Origin: Pseudarthrobacter chlorophenolicus A6
Lineage (GTDB): Bacteria > Actinomycetota > Actinomycetes > Actinomycetales > Micrococcaceae
Direction: 5' to 3'
DNA length: 64,000 nt
NCBI RefSeq assembly: GCF_000022025.1
Contig: NC_011886.1
Location: forward strand, 3,885,209-3,949,208
The stretch's first letter is position 1; every line of letters starts with the position of its first letter. Positions 44,642 to 52,701 of this stretch are shown piece by piece. Both the position numbers and the translations under genes were made by a program. The notes below the pieces were generated by a model. That model saw nothing but the letters and a program-made list of their open reading frames with translations. It did no database searches and was not told the DNA's origin.

Positions 44642-44974
44642 GTAAGGCGTTCCAAGGAGTTCGGGGGGCGAGTGGGCCGCTGGGCACCAGCCTGGCGCGC
44701 GGGCGGCCGCCAGATCGGTGAATCGACCCCCAAGCTAACGAACTGAGTTGGCACGCGGAAATAGTAATCAGCGATAGCCGGCATTTCGTTTCCCTATCTC
44801 CTTGAACTGCCGGTGACAGGAAAGAGACGCCCGAGCCGTCCGGCAGCTCCGGGTATTTGCGGGATAAATGATCGATATAAAAAAAGTGCGCTTCCCCCGA
44901 TGATGGGGCTGCCCCAGAGTGGTTACAGGACCTGCAGCAAACCGATAGCAGCCAGTACACAGAAGGAATTCAGC
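44642..44974. other. Intergenic region and long leader of the aromatic operon
   Basis: These 333 bases separate the small minus-strand gene from the dioxygenase gene. They contain an inverted repeat CTGCCGG (44807-44813) / CCGGCAG (44840-44846) and an A-rich stretch ATGATCGATATAAAAAAAG (44868-44886) that is the best promoter or operator candidate. No gene is seen. Confidence 0.45.
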
Positions 44975-45994
44975 GTGGAAACTCCCCTCTCCCATCTTGC
45001 CCACCTTGAGATCACCACCCCCGACGTCGAAGCCTCGGCCAAGTTCTACGAGGAAAAGTTCGGAATGCGCATCATTGACCGGGTGGATGGCAACGCCTAC
45101 CTGCGCTGCTGGGGCGACTACTACCGTTACAGCCTGGTCATCACCGAAGGCCCTGAAGCGTCCCTCGGCCGGATGGCCTGGCGCACCAATTCGCAGGCAG
45201 CCCTGGAAGCCGCCGCCCAGCGCATTGAAACCACTGGTGTACAGGGCACCTGGACCGCCGGCGGCCACGGCTACGGCAAGGCCTACGAGTTCACCGGCCC
45301 CTATGGCCACCACATGCGCCTGTTCTATGAGGTGGAAAAGTTCGTGGCCGAGCCCGGCTTCGAGTCCACCTATCCGGACCGTCCCGAGCGTCGCAGCAGC
45401 CACGCGGCCGCCCCGCGATTCCTGGACCACGTCACCGTCGCCACGCAGGACGTCCGCGGCTTTGCCAAGTGGTACAACGAGGCCCTCGGCTTCCGCGTCA
45501 TGGCATTCGTGGACCTGGACGAAGCCCCCATCACGGTCTTCTCGGTCCTGACCACCAACGAAAAGTCCCACGACCTCGGCGTCGTCCTGGACACCTCCAA
45601 CCGCCCCGGCCGCGTCAACCACATTGCCTTCTGGGTAGATGCCACGGAGGACCTGCTCCGCACCGCCGACGTCATGATGGAGAACGGGACCCCCATGGAA
45701 TATGGCCCCTCCATCCACGGCGTGGGCGAGCAGAACTTCCTCTACTTCCGTGACCCCTCCGGCCTGCGCGTCGAGCTGAACTCCGGCGGCTACCGCAACT
45801 ACGTTCCGGACTGGGAGGCCAACACCTGGAAGCCGTCCGAGGGCTCCAATAACTTCTACAAGAACGGCGCCATGCCGCACTCCATGACCGAGTCCTTCCC
45901 GCCGGCCGAAGGTTTCACCGCCACTGAAGAGGGCGCCTCCCCGGAAATGAAGGAAGCACTCCTGAACCCCTACGCCCAGCAGGGCCGGGGCTAA
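44975..45994 (+). CDS. Extradiol (catechol 2,3-) dioxygenase, VOC superfamily
   Basis: A 339-residue type I extradiol dioxygenase made of two VOC domains. Iron ligands are in place: His152 (LDHVTVAT), His216 (VNHIAFWVD) and Glu267 (LRVELNSGG), close to the H153/H214/E265 set of catechol 2,3-dioxygenases. It would open an aromatic diol ring by meta cleavage. The GTG at 44975 has AGAAGGA upstream, and the 54-residue longer frame is unsupported. First gene of a six-gene operon. The exact diol cannot be told from sequence. Confidence 0.92.
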   Translation: METPLSHLAHLEITTPDVEASAKFYEEKFGMRIIDRVDGNAYLRCWGDYYRYSLVITEGPEASLGRMAWRTNSQAALEAAAQRIETTGVQGTWTAGGHGYGKAYEFTGPYGHHMRLFYEVEKFVAEPGFESTYPDRPERRSSHAAAPRFLDHVTVATQDVRGFAKWYNEALGFRVMAFVDLDEAPITVFSVLTTNEKSHDLGVVLDTSNRPGRVNHIAFWVDATEDLLRTADVMMENGTPMEYGPSIHGVGEQNFLYFRDPSGLRVELNSGGYRNYVPDWEANTWKPSEGSNNFYKNGAMPHSMTESFPPAEGFTATEEGASPEMKEALLNPYAQQGRG

Positions 45995-46000
45995 GACACC

Positions 46001-46963
46001 ATGGCTGAAACCACCTATTCACTCCTCCGGTTCCAGGAACCCGGGGACAGCAAAGCCCGCACGGGCCTGCTCGTTGATGACCGGGTCCTGCCGCTCGACG
46101 GGGACATCAACTCCCTGATCGAGCACTGGGACACCACCGAAGCGGAACTGGATTCCCTGGCCGCCTCCGCAGGTGCAGACACCGGACTGGCGCGTGCGGC
46201 CGTCGAAATCCTTGCCCCCGTGGAGCCGACCCAGATCCTGCAGACCGGTGCGAACTACCGCAAGCACGTCATCGACCTCGCCGTCGCACACCGCGAACCG
46301 GGCGAAGACGCCGAAGAGGTCCGCGCCGCGACGGCGGCCATGATGGACAAGCGCGCGGGCCAGGGCACGCCGTACTTCTTCATCGGGCTCCCGACGGCGA
46401 TCGCGTCCGCCACGGATGACCTCACCCTGCCGTCGTACTCCACGTCCCACGACTGGGAGCTGGAACTTGCGGCGGTCATCGGCAAGACGGCGTTCCGGGT
46501 CACCCCCGAAGAAGCGCTCGAGCACGTCTTCGGCTACACCATGGTCAACGACATCACCACGCGCGAGTATGTGTTCCGCAAGGACATGCCGGCCATCGGC
46601 TCGGACTGGTACCGGGCCAAAAACGCGCCCGGTTTCCTGCCCACCGGCCCCCTGCTGGTGCCGGCCAAATTCTTCGGCGACCCCCAGGACGTCCAGGTGA
46701 CGCTGAAACTCAACGGCCAGGCCATGCAGGACGAATCCACGCAGGACATGATCTTCGGCGTGGCCAAACTGGTCAGCGAAGCCTCGCAGATCATGCCGCT
46801 GCGCCCAGGCGACCTGGTCCTCACCGGCAGCCCGGCCGGCAACGGCCAGCACTGGGGCAGGCTCCTCCAGGACGGCGACGTCATGGAAGGCACCATCACA
46901 GGCCTGGGCACCCAGCTCATCCACTGCAAGGACGAAACCACCACCGAAAGCAGCAAGCAGTGA
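46001..46963 (+). CDS. Fumarylacetoacetate hydrolase family protein (first copy)
   Basis: A 320-residue enzyme of the FAH superfamily. Landmarks: QTGANYRKHVIDLAVAHREP, the metal Glu pair in DWELELAAVIGK, GYTMVNDITTREYVFRKDMP and LVLTGSPAGNG. Members hydrolyse C-C bonds or hydrate or decarboxylate 2-oxo-dienoates produced by ring cleavage. Six bases separate it from the dioxygenase, and its stop overlaps the next GTG. Confidence 0.9.
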   Translation: MAETTYSLLRFQEPGDSKARTGLLVDDRVLPLDGDINSLIEHWDTTEAELDSLAASAGADTGLARAAVEILAPVEPTQILQTGANYRKHVIDLAVAHREPGEDAEEVRAATAAMMDKRAGQGTPYFFIGLPTAIASATDDLTLPSYSTSHDWELELAAVIGKTAFRVTPEEALEHVFGYTMVNDITTREYVFRKDMPAIGSDWYRAKNAPGFLPTGPLLVPAKFFGDPQDVQVTLKLNGQAMQDESTQDMIFGVAKLVSEASQIMPLRPGDLVLTGSPAGNGQHWGRLLQDGDVMEGTITGLGTQLIHCKDETTTESSKQ

Positions 46964-47994
46964 CCGCTCAGGACACAGCAACCGGCACCGGGGAATCAGC
47001 CACTGATTCCCCGGTGGTCCGGCGTGACGATCCGCTGGGCAGCATCCGCGCCATGGCCGCAGCCCACAACAACTGGGGCCGCTGGGGCGCCGATGACGTG
47101 CTGGGCACCCTGAACTTCATTGACGCAGCCAAACGCGTCGAAGCCGCAGCACTGGTCACCACCGGGGAGGCGTTCTCGCTGTCCCAGCCGTTCGACACCA
47201 ACGGCCCGCAAAAGGGCTGGCGGCGCCGCACCAACCCGGTGCACACCATGACGGACACCGGAGTGGACGCCGAACGCGGCAACCAGGGATTCCCCCACGG
47301 CTTCGGCGGCGCGGACGACGTCATCGCCATGCCGCTGCAGTGCTCCACCCAGTGGGACGGCCTGGGCCACATCTTCGACCAGGGCAAGGCCTGGAACGGC
47401 CGCGCCGCCGGTGACGTCGTCACTTCCGAAGGCGACCTGGTCACCGGCATCGAAACCGCCGCCGCCAAGATCGCCACCCGGGGTGTGCTGCTCGACGTCG
47501 GCCGCGCCCTGGGACCCGAGCTGGGACGGACCGACGGCGAGCTGCCGGACGGCTTCGCCATCACCCCCGAACATCTCCAGCGGACCATCGACCTACAAGG
47601 ACCCAGCTCCCAAGTGCGCCGCGGCGACATCGTGGTGATCCGCACCGGACAGTACACCCGCGCCCGGCGCGACGGCTGGGGAGACTACGCCGGCGGGTCC
47701 GCCCCCGGACTGTCCTTCAGCACCGCCCCCTGGCTGCACCGCAGCGAAATCGCCGGGATCGCCACCGACACCTGGGGCTTCGAGGTCCGCCCCAACGAAT
47801 TCGACGCCGCGTTCCAGCCCCTCCACCAGATCGCCATCCCCAACCTGGGACTGTTCCTCGGCGAGATGTGGGACCCGGACGCACTGGGCGAAGCCTGCGC
47901 GGCGGACGGCAGGTACGACTTCCTGCTGACCGCAGCCCCGTTGCCCATCACCGGTGCCGTCGGCTCACCCGTCAACCCGATCGCCCTGCGGTAA
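46960..47994 (+). CDS. Cyclase-family (kynurenine formamidase-like) metal hydrolase
   Basis: A 344-residue member of the cyclase superfamily (PF04199). Typical parts: NNWGRWGADDVLGTLNFIDA, GGADDVIAMPLQCSTQWDGL, IVVIRTGQYTRARRDGWGDY. The usual HxGTHxDxxxH metal motif appears here as STQWDGLGHIF, a variant seen in the longer cyclases. It probably hydrolyses an ester, lactone or amide intermediate. GTG start in a GTGA overlap. Confidence 0.85.
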   Translation: MTAQDTATGTGESATDSPVVRRDDPLGSIRAMAAAHNNWGRWGADDVLGTLNFIDAAKRVEAAALVTTGEAFSLSQPFDTNGPQKGWRRRTNPVHTMTDTGVDAERGNQGFPHGFGGADDVIAMPLQCSTQWDGLGHIFDQGKAWNGRAAGDVVTSEGDLVTGIETAAAKIATRGVLLDVGRALGPELGRTDGELPDGFAITPEHLQRTIDLQGPSSQVRRGDIVVIRTGQYTRARRDGWGDYAGGSAPGLSFSTAPWLHRSEIAGIATDTWGFEVRPNEFDAAFQPLHQIAIPNLGLFLGEMWDPDALGEACAADGRYDFLLTAAPLPITGAVGSPVNPIALR

Positions 47995-48059
47995 GCCGCA
48001 CGCGGGCAGCTCCACTTAATACCAACACCAGTAACGCCGTCAGAACAAAGGAGTCAGCG

Positions 48060-49184
48060 ATGGCAGCAGTACACAACGTAGGAATCGTTGGGGCGGGTGC
48101 CGCCGGGCTGGCCGCTGCCATCCTCCTGGCCGATGCAGGAATCCGGGTGGAGATCCTGGAAAAGGCCGACGTCCCGCAGACCCTCGGGTCCGGAATCACC
48201 CTGCAGGGGAACGCCCTCCGGGTCCTCCGGCAGCTCGGCGTCTGGGACCAGGTAGAGGCCAAGGGCTACGGGTTCAGCACCCTGGGCCTGCGCGCCCCGG
48301 ACCCCAACGGCACCGTCCTGGCAGTCCTTGAGGATATCCGTACCGGCGGCGATGACCTTCCGGCCACCATGGGCATGTACCGGCCGGACCTCACCGCCAT
48401 CCTCCGCGAACGCGCCGAGCAGGCGGGCGCACGCATCAGCTACGGCAGGACGGTCACGGAGATAGCGGACGACGGCGGGTCCGTCACCGTGCGCACAGCC
48501 GATGGCACCGCCGCCAGCTACGACCTCCTGATCGGCGCTGACGGGCTGCACTCCGCCGTCCGCAAGGCGATCGGCATCGATGTCGAACCCAGGCCCACCG
48601 GCATGGGCATCTGGCGCGCTTTCGTGGAGCGGCCCGAAGAAGTGGTCCGCACCGACCTCACCTACGGCGGCCCCTGCTTCATCGCCGGCTATTGCCCCAC
48701 GGGCCCGGACACCATCTACGCCTACCTGGTGGAAGAGGCGCAGGAGCGCAAACATGAGGACGGCCCCCGCATCATGGCCGAACTCGCCGCAGCCTACGGC
48801 GGACCGTGGAACGAGATCCGCGACAACCTGGACCACAGCGCCCGCATCAACTACACCTGGTTCACCACCCACCTCGTCGACGGGCCGTGGAACCGCGGCC
48901 GCACCGTCATCATCGGCGACGCCGCGCACAGCTGCCCGCCCACAGTGGCCCAGGGCGCTGCCATGGCTTTGGAGGACGCCGCCGTCCTGGCCGAACTGCT
49001 GATTAATGCCGACCACGTCACCGAAACCCTGTTCAAGGAGTTCACCGACCGCCGCCTGGACCGGGCCACGGCTGTGGTCAACGCCTCGGTCCAGCTGGGC
49101 CAGTGGATGCTCGACGACGTCCGCGACGCCGATGTTCCCGGCCTGATGAACTCGCTTTCCACCATGTTGAAGGAAACCGCATGA
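48060..49184 (+). CDS. FAD-dependent aromatic monooxygenase (salicylate/3-hydroxybenzoate hydroxylase type)
   Basis: A 374-residue single-component hydroxylase. FAD fold at residues 6-35 (VGIVGAGAAGLAAAILLAD), DG motif LIGADGLHSAVRKAIG, GD motif TVIIGDAAHSCPPTVAQGAA. It hydroxylates a phenolic acid with NAD(P)H, giving the diol for the dioxygenase; oxidative decarboxylation is also possible in this family. The start at 48060 has AAAGGAG. Its stop overlaps the amidohydrolase ATG (ATGA). Confidence 0.92.
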   Translation: MAAVHNVGIVGAGAAGLAAAILLADAGIRVEILEKADVPQTLGSGITLQGNALRVLRQLGVWDQVEAKGYGFSTLGLRAPDPNGTVLAVLEDIRTGGDDLPATMGMYRPDLTAILRERAEQAGARISYGRTVTEIADDGGSVTVRTADGTAASYDLLIGADGLHSAVRKAIGIDVEPRPTGMGIWRAFVERPEEVVRTDLTYGGPCFIAGYCPTGPDTIYAYLVEEAQERKHEDGPRIMAELAAAYGGPWNEIRDNLDHSARINYTWFTTHLVDGPWNRGRTVIIGDAAHSCPPTVAQGAAMALEDAAVLAELLINADHVTETLFKEFTDRRLDRATAVVNASVQLGQWMLDDVRDADVPGLMNSLSTMLKETA

Positions 49185-50257
49185 GCAACCTTTCCCCGGA
49201 CGCGCCGGCACCTGTCATCGACGTCCACGCGCACATCCTGCTTCCGGCCCTGCAGCAGCTGGTGGCCGAGGCTGATCCCCAGGGCTTCGGTGCGCAGCAG
49301 GCGCTGGAGGTGCGGCGCAACGGGCCCGAGTCCATGGCCGCGTCAGGAAAGATGATCAAGGAGCGGTGGCCGCAGTTGACGGACCTGGACCGCCGGCTTG
49401 CCGATATGGACGCCCAGGGCGTGGACGTGCAGCTGGTCTCGCCGTCGCCATCGCACTTCTACTACTTCGCCGGCGAGGAACTCTCGCTGCAGCTCGCGCG
49501 GGCCGCGAACCATGCGGTGCGGGAGTTCGTGGAGCGCGCCCCGGAACGGCTCAACGGGCTGGGCCTGGTTCCGCTGCAGCACCCGCACCTCATGGTGGAA
49601 GCCCTGGAACACGCGGTGCTGGAATGCGGACTCCTCGGCGTCGAAATCGGTTCTTTCGCCGCCACTCCCGGCGGGGACCGCAGCACCGTTGAGCTGGGCG
49701 ATCCGCGGCTCGAACCATTATGGTCCCGCGCCGCGGAGCTGGGCGCCCTGGTGTTCCTGCACCCGTTCGGCTGCTCGCTGGATGAGCGGCTGGACCGCTT
49801 CTACCTCGCCAATACGGTCTCCCAGCCCGCCGAAAACGCCGTGGCCCTGTCCCATCTGGTCTTCTCCGGTGTCCTCGACCGGCACCCTGAACTCAAGGTC
49901 CTGGCCGCACACGGGGGCGGGTACCTCCCCACCACCCTGGGCCGCTCCGATCACGCCTGGCGGGTCCGGCCCGAGGCCCACGGGTGCGCCGAACCGCCGT
50001 CGTCCTACCTGCAGAAGCTCTACTTTGATTCCCTGGTGCACAGCCCTGCCGAGCTGGCGGCGCTCGTAGCCGCCGCCGGACCGGGCCAAGTGCTGCTCGG
50101 CTCCGACTACCCGTTCGACATGGGCTCAGACCAGCCAGTGGCGGAGGTAAATCAGGCACAGCTTCCCTCCGCAGCCGAAGCGAAGGTCCTCGCCGGGAAC
50201 GCCGCCGCCCTCGGCATCACCCCGGCGTCAACCCGTACCGTCAGCCACCCAGCCTAA
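49181..50257 (+). CDS. Amidohydrolase-family protein (ACMSD/aromatic decarboxylase type)
   Basis: A 358-residue metal-dependent TIM barrel. Ligands: His-x-His in VIDVHAHILLP, His in VFLHPFGCS, His in VLAAHGGGYLP and Asp in LLGSDYPFDMG. This pattern matches the ACMSD/gamma-resorcylate decarboxylase branch, which removes carboxyl groups without a cofactor beyond the metal. It probably decarboxylates an aromatic acid or a ring-cleavage product. Confidence 0.9.
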   Translation: MSNLSPDAPAPVIDVHAHILLPALQQLVAEADPQGFGAQQALEVRRNGPESMAASGKMIKERWPQLTDLDRRLADMDAQGVDVQLVSPSPSHFYYFAGEELSLQLARAANHAVREFVERAPERLNGLGLVPLQHPHLMVEALEHAVLECGLLGVEIGSFAATPGGDRSTVELGDPRLEPLWSRAAELGALVFLHPFGCSLDERLDRFYLANTVSQPAENAVALSHLVFSGVLDRHPELKVLAAHGGGYLPTTLGRSDHAWRVRPEAHGCAEPPSSYLQKLYFDSLVHSPAELAALVAAAGPGQVLLGSDYPFDMGSDQPVAEVNQAQLPSAAEAKVLAGNAAALGITPASTRTVSHPA

Positions 50258-50268
50258 GGAACAGATTC

Positions 50269-51264
50269 ATGGTCAAGATCGCCAGATGGAACCACGACGG
50301 CGGGACGCAATCCGGCTTTGTCAGCGGCGGTGCCTGCCACGCGTTGCCTGCGGGCCAGGACGTGCAAACCCTGCTGGACGCCGGCCTCGAGGAGACGCTG
50401 GCCATTGCCCGGCGGACCATCGGTTCCGGCGCGGCGGTTCCGCTGGCGGACGTGCAGCTGCTCGCCCCGCTGGCGCCGGCCACCATCCGCGACTTCGTGG
50501 CGTTCGAGGAACACGTTGAGGGCGTCCGGAAGAGCATCGACGGCGTCGCCGGCGTGGTGCCCGAATGGTACGAGGCGCCCACGTTCTACTTCACCAACCC
50601 GCACACCGTGACCGGCACGGGCGAGCTGATTGGGATCCCAGCCGGGTGCGTGGACCTGGACTTCGAGACCGAGGTGGCAGCCGTCGTCGGGCGCGTTCCC
50701 GGCAGCGACGGCCGGAACCTGGACACGGAGGCGGCGCACCGGCACATCTTCGGCTACACCGTCCTCAACGACTGGTCCGCCCGGGACCTGCAGCGGCGCG
50801 AAATGAAGGTCAGCCTGGGACCGTGCAAAGGCAAGGATTTCTCCAACACCCTGGGCCCCTGGATCGTCACCGCGGACGAGTTTGAGGACCGGCACGACGC
50901 GGAGGGGTTCCTGCCCATCTCCATGTCCGTGGAGGTCAACGGCGTACAGATCGGCCAGGACCTGCTCTCCAACATGGGCTGGCCGTTCGCCGAACTCGTG
51001 GCCTACGCGTCGCAGGATTCGGTAATCCGGCCGGGCGATGTACTGGGATCCGGCACGTGTGGCAGCGGCTGCCTCGCCGAACTCTGGGGCCGAAACGGCG
51101 CCCAGACTCCCCCGCCGCTGGCAACCGGCGACGTGGTGCGCATGACCGTTGAAGGCATCGGAACCATCGAAAACACCGTGGGCGATCGCCGCGAAGCCCT
51201 GACTCGGGTCCCCGCCCGGACTCGCCCCCGGAACCGGGTTGCCGCAGTGCTTCCGGCTACCTGA
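50269..51264 (+). CDS. Fumarylacetoacetate hydrolase family protein (second copy)
   Basis: A 331-residue FAH-fold enzyme, clearly divergent from the copy at 46001. Landmarks: DFVAFEEHVEGVRKSIDGVA, metal site in DLDFETEVAAVVGR, GYTVLNDWSARDLQRREMKV, LGPWIVTADEFED and GSGTCGSGC. It probably acts on a different 2-oxo acid in the same pathway. It has an 11-bp gap from the amidohydrolase and is followed by a strong hairpin. Confidence 0.9.
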   Translation: MVKIARWNHDGGTQSGFVSGGACHALPAGQDVQTLLDAGLEETLAIARRTIGSGAAVPLADVQLLAPLAPATIRDFVAFEEHVEGVRKSIDGVAGVVPEWYEAPTFYFTNPHTVTGTGELIGIPAGCVDLDFETEVAAVVGRVPGSDGRNLDTEAAHRHIFGYTVLNDWSARDLQRREMKVSLGPCKGKDFSNTLGPWIVTADEFEDRHDAEGFLPISMSVEVNGVQIGQDLLSNMGWPFAELVAYASQDSVIRPGDVLGSGTCGSGCLAELWGRNGAQTPPPLATGDVVRMTVEGIGTIENTVGDRREALTRVPARTRPRNRVAAVLPAT

Positions 51265-51276
51265 CGAACCTCCGCA

Positions 51277-51321
51277 GGCAGCAGCAGGTGCCGTAGCCTC
51301 AGGACTGCACCTGCTGCTGCC
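51277..51321. terminator. Terminator hairpin at the end of the aromatic operon
   Basis: A perfect 15-bp stem (51277-51291 with 51307-51321) with a 15-nt loop. The right arm lies inside the last codons of the convergent LysR gene (stop at 51299), so the hairpin doubles as coding sequence for that gene. Confidence 0.8.
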
Positions 51322-52282
51322 CTTTGGCGGCGCCAATCACCACAGGGTGGGCCTCAACCGGGAAGAGTTCCTGTAGCCGTCCGCATGAACGCTGGACCAC
51401 GGAACGAAGCCAGACGCTTGCCGGGTCCTCTGTCTGGGACGGATGCCAGTACATAGCCTCCACCAGGGACGCCTCGGTATCGTCAGCGAATTCCAGGACC
51501 GCGATATTGGCGCCGCGCGCGGCCCTTGCCGCCAGCATCCGCGGCACCAGTGCCACAAGATCCGTCCCTTCCACCAGAAGGGGCAGAGACAGGAAGCCTG
51601 CCACCACGGCGGCCACCCGGCGCTGCAGGCCCAGGGACTCGAAGAGCTTGTCCGCCGGTGTGCTGATGCCCTCGCCAAAATACCCCACGGCGTGCGGCAC
51701 CGTGACCAGGTCTTCCAGTGTGAGACGGGGTCGCTGAAGCAGGGAACTCGCGGCGTCCGCGACCACAACGAAGCTGTCCCGGAAAAGCTGCCTGCTGGCA
51801 CCTTGCATGTGGTACCCCGTGGGACCCACCAGAAGGTCGATCTTGGAGTAATCGGCCAGCTGGCCCTGGATCCCGGATTTGGAGGTGGGCATGAAATCCA
51901 CTGATACTCCGGGCGCCTCATCACGGAGGATCCCCCGCAAGGGGCCAACAATCAGTGCGGCGGCATAGTCCGATGCGGCGATGATGAACTCCCGCTCGCT
52001 GGTGCCGGGATCGAACCCTGACCGCACCCGGGTGGCCCGCTGGATGTGCAACAGGGCTTCATCCACCAGCGGGACCAAGGACTGCGCAAAGGGCGTCAGG
52101 TCGTAGGTGCGGCCGTTGCGGACCAGCAGTTCGTCGTCGAAATGCCGCCGGAGCCTCGCCATCGCAGCGCTGGTGGCCGGCTGGCTGAGCTGGAGCCGTT
52201 CGGCCGCCCGGGAGATGTTCTTGAGTTCCAGCAGGACCTGCAAAGGGGGCAGCAGGTTCAGGTCCAGGTTCCTCATCTCCAC
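51299..52282 (-). CDS. LysR-family transcriptional regulator of the aromatic operon
   Basis: A 327-residue regulator. Winged helix at residues 1-65 (DLNLLPPLQVLLELKNISRA, LQLSQPATSAAMARLRRHFD) and an effector domain (EFIIAASDYAAALIVGPLRG, GATGYHMQGA-like segment at about 165). It belongs to the NodD/NahR-like group that senses aromatic acids. It is convergent to the six-gene operon it most likely controls. Confidence 0.9.
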   Translation of the reverse strand: MEMRNLDLNLLPPLQVLLELKNISRAAERLQLSQPATSAAMARLRRHFDDELLVRNGRTYDLTPFAQSLVPLVDEALLHIQRATRVRSGFDPGTSEREFIIAASDYAAALIVGPLRGILRDEAPGVSVDFMPTSKSGIQGQLADYSKIDLLVGPTGYHMQGASRQLFRDSFVVVADAASSLLQRPRLTLEDLVTVPHAVGYFGEGISTPADKLFESLGLQRRVAAVVAGFLSLPLLVEGTDLVALVPRMLAARAARGANIAVLEFADDTEASLVEAMYWHPSQTEDPASVWLRSVVQRSCGRLQELFPVEAHPVVIGAAKGQQQVQS

Positions 52283-52701
52283 AGGCTATCCGCGCACCGC
52301 ATCCGCAAGGACCAAGCGTCTCCGCAGCCACCTCCGGTCGGCTTTCCGCGTGGTCCGGCTGCGTAAGTAGCCTGCCTTGCCCATGGAGTGCCCCCAACCC
52401 GCAGAAGGGTGGCGGCCACCCTTTCGCAGCGGCACTGCCGCGCCGAAAATTGCTGCATGGATGCTCAGGAAATGGAGCGGGTGTGGCATGGAAGCCACCG
52501 GAAGGGACAGGCCAAGATGTGGCAACTGGCCTTCGTCTGGTGCGTCCTTGGCCTCGTGTCGATTTCGGTACTCATGACGTCCCTGCCGCTGTAGCGGGGA
52601 CGCCCGGCACCACCAGGGCCCGGCCGGAGAGCTGCACTGCAGCCACACCGGCGGGGCCCCTTTCGTGGGGGATGCTGATTCCACCATCCTGGCGGGCCGG
52701 G
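52283..52701. other. Intergenic region between LysR and LuxR genes
   Basis: These 419 bases should hold the LysR promoter at the left end. A possible 45-codon plus-strand gene (52457-52594) lies in the middle. Nothing else convincing is seen. Confidence 0.4.
52457..52594 (+). CDS. Possible small tail-anchored membrane protein (45 aa)
   Basis: A short frame starting ATGGATGCTCAGG. A polar N-terminal half (MDAQEMERVWHGSHRKGQAK) is followed by one hydrophobic helix (WQLAFVWCVLGLVSISVLM) to the end, so the product would be anchored by its tail. There is no good ribosome-binding site, and chance is a real alternative. Confidence 0.3.
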   Translation: MDAQEMERVWHGSHRKGQAKMWQLAFVWCVLGLVSISVLMTSLPL

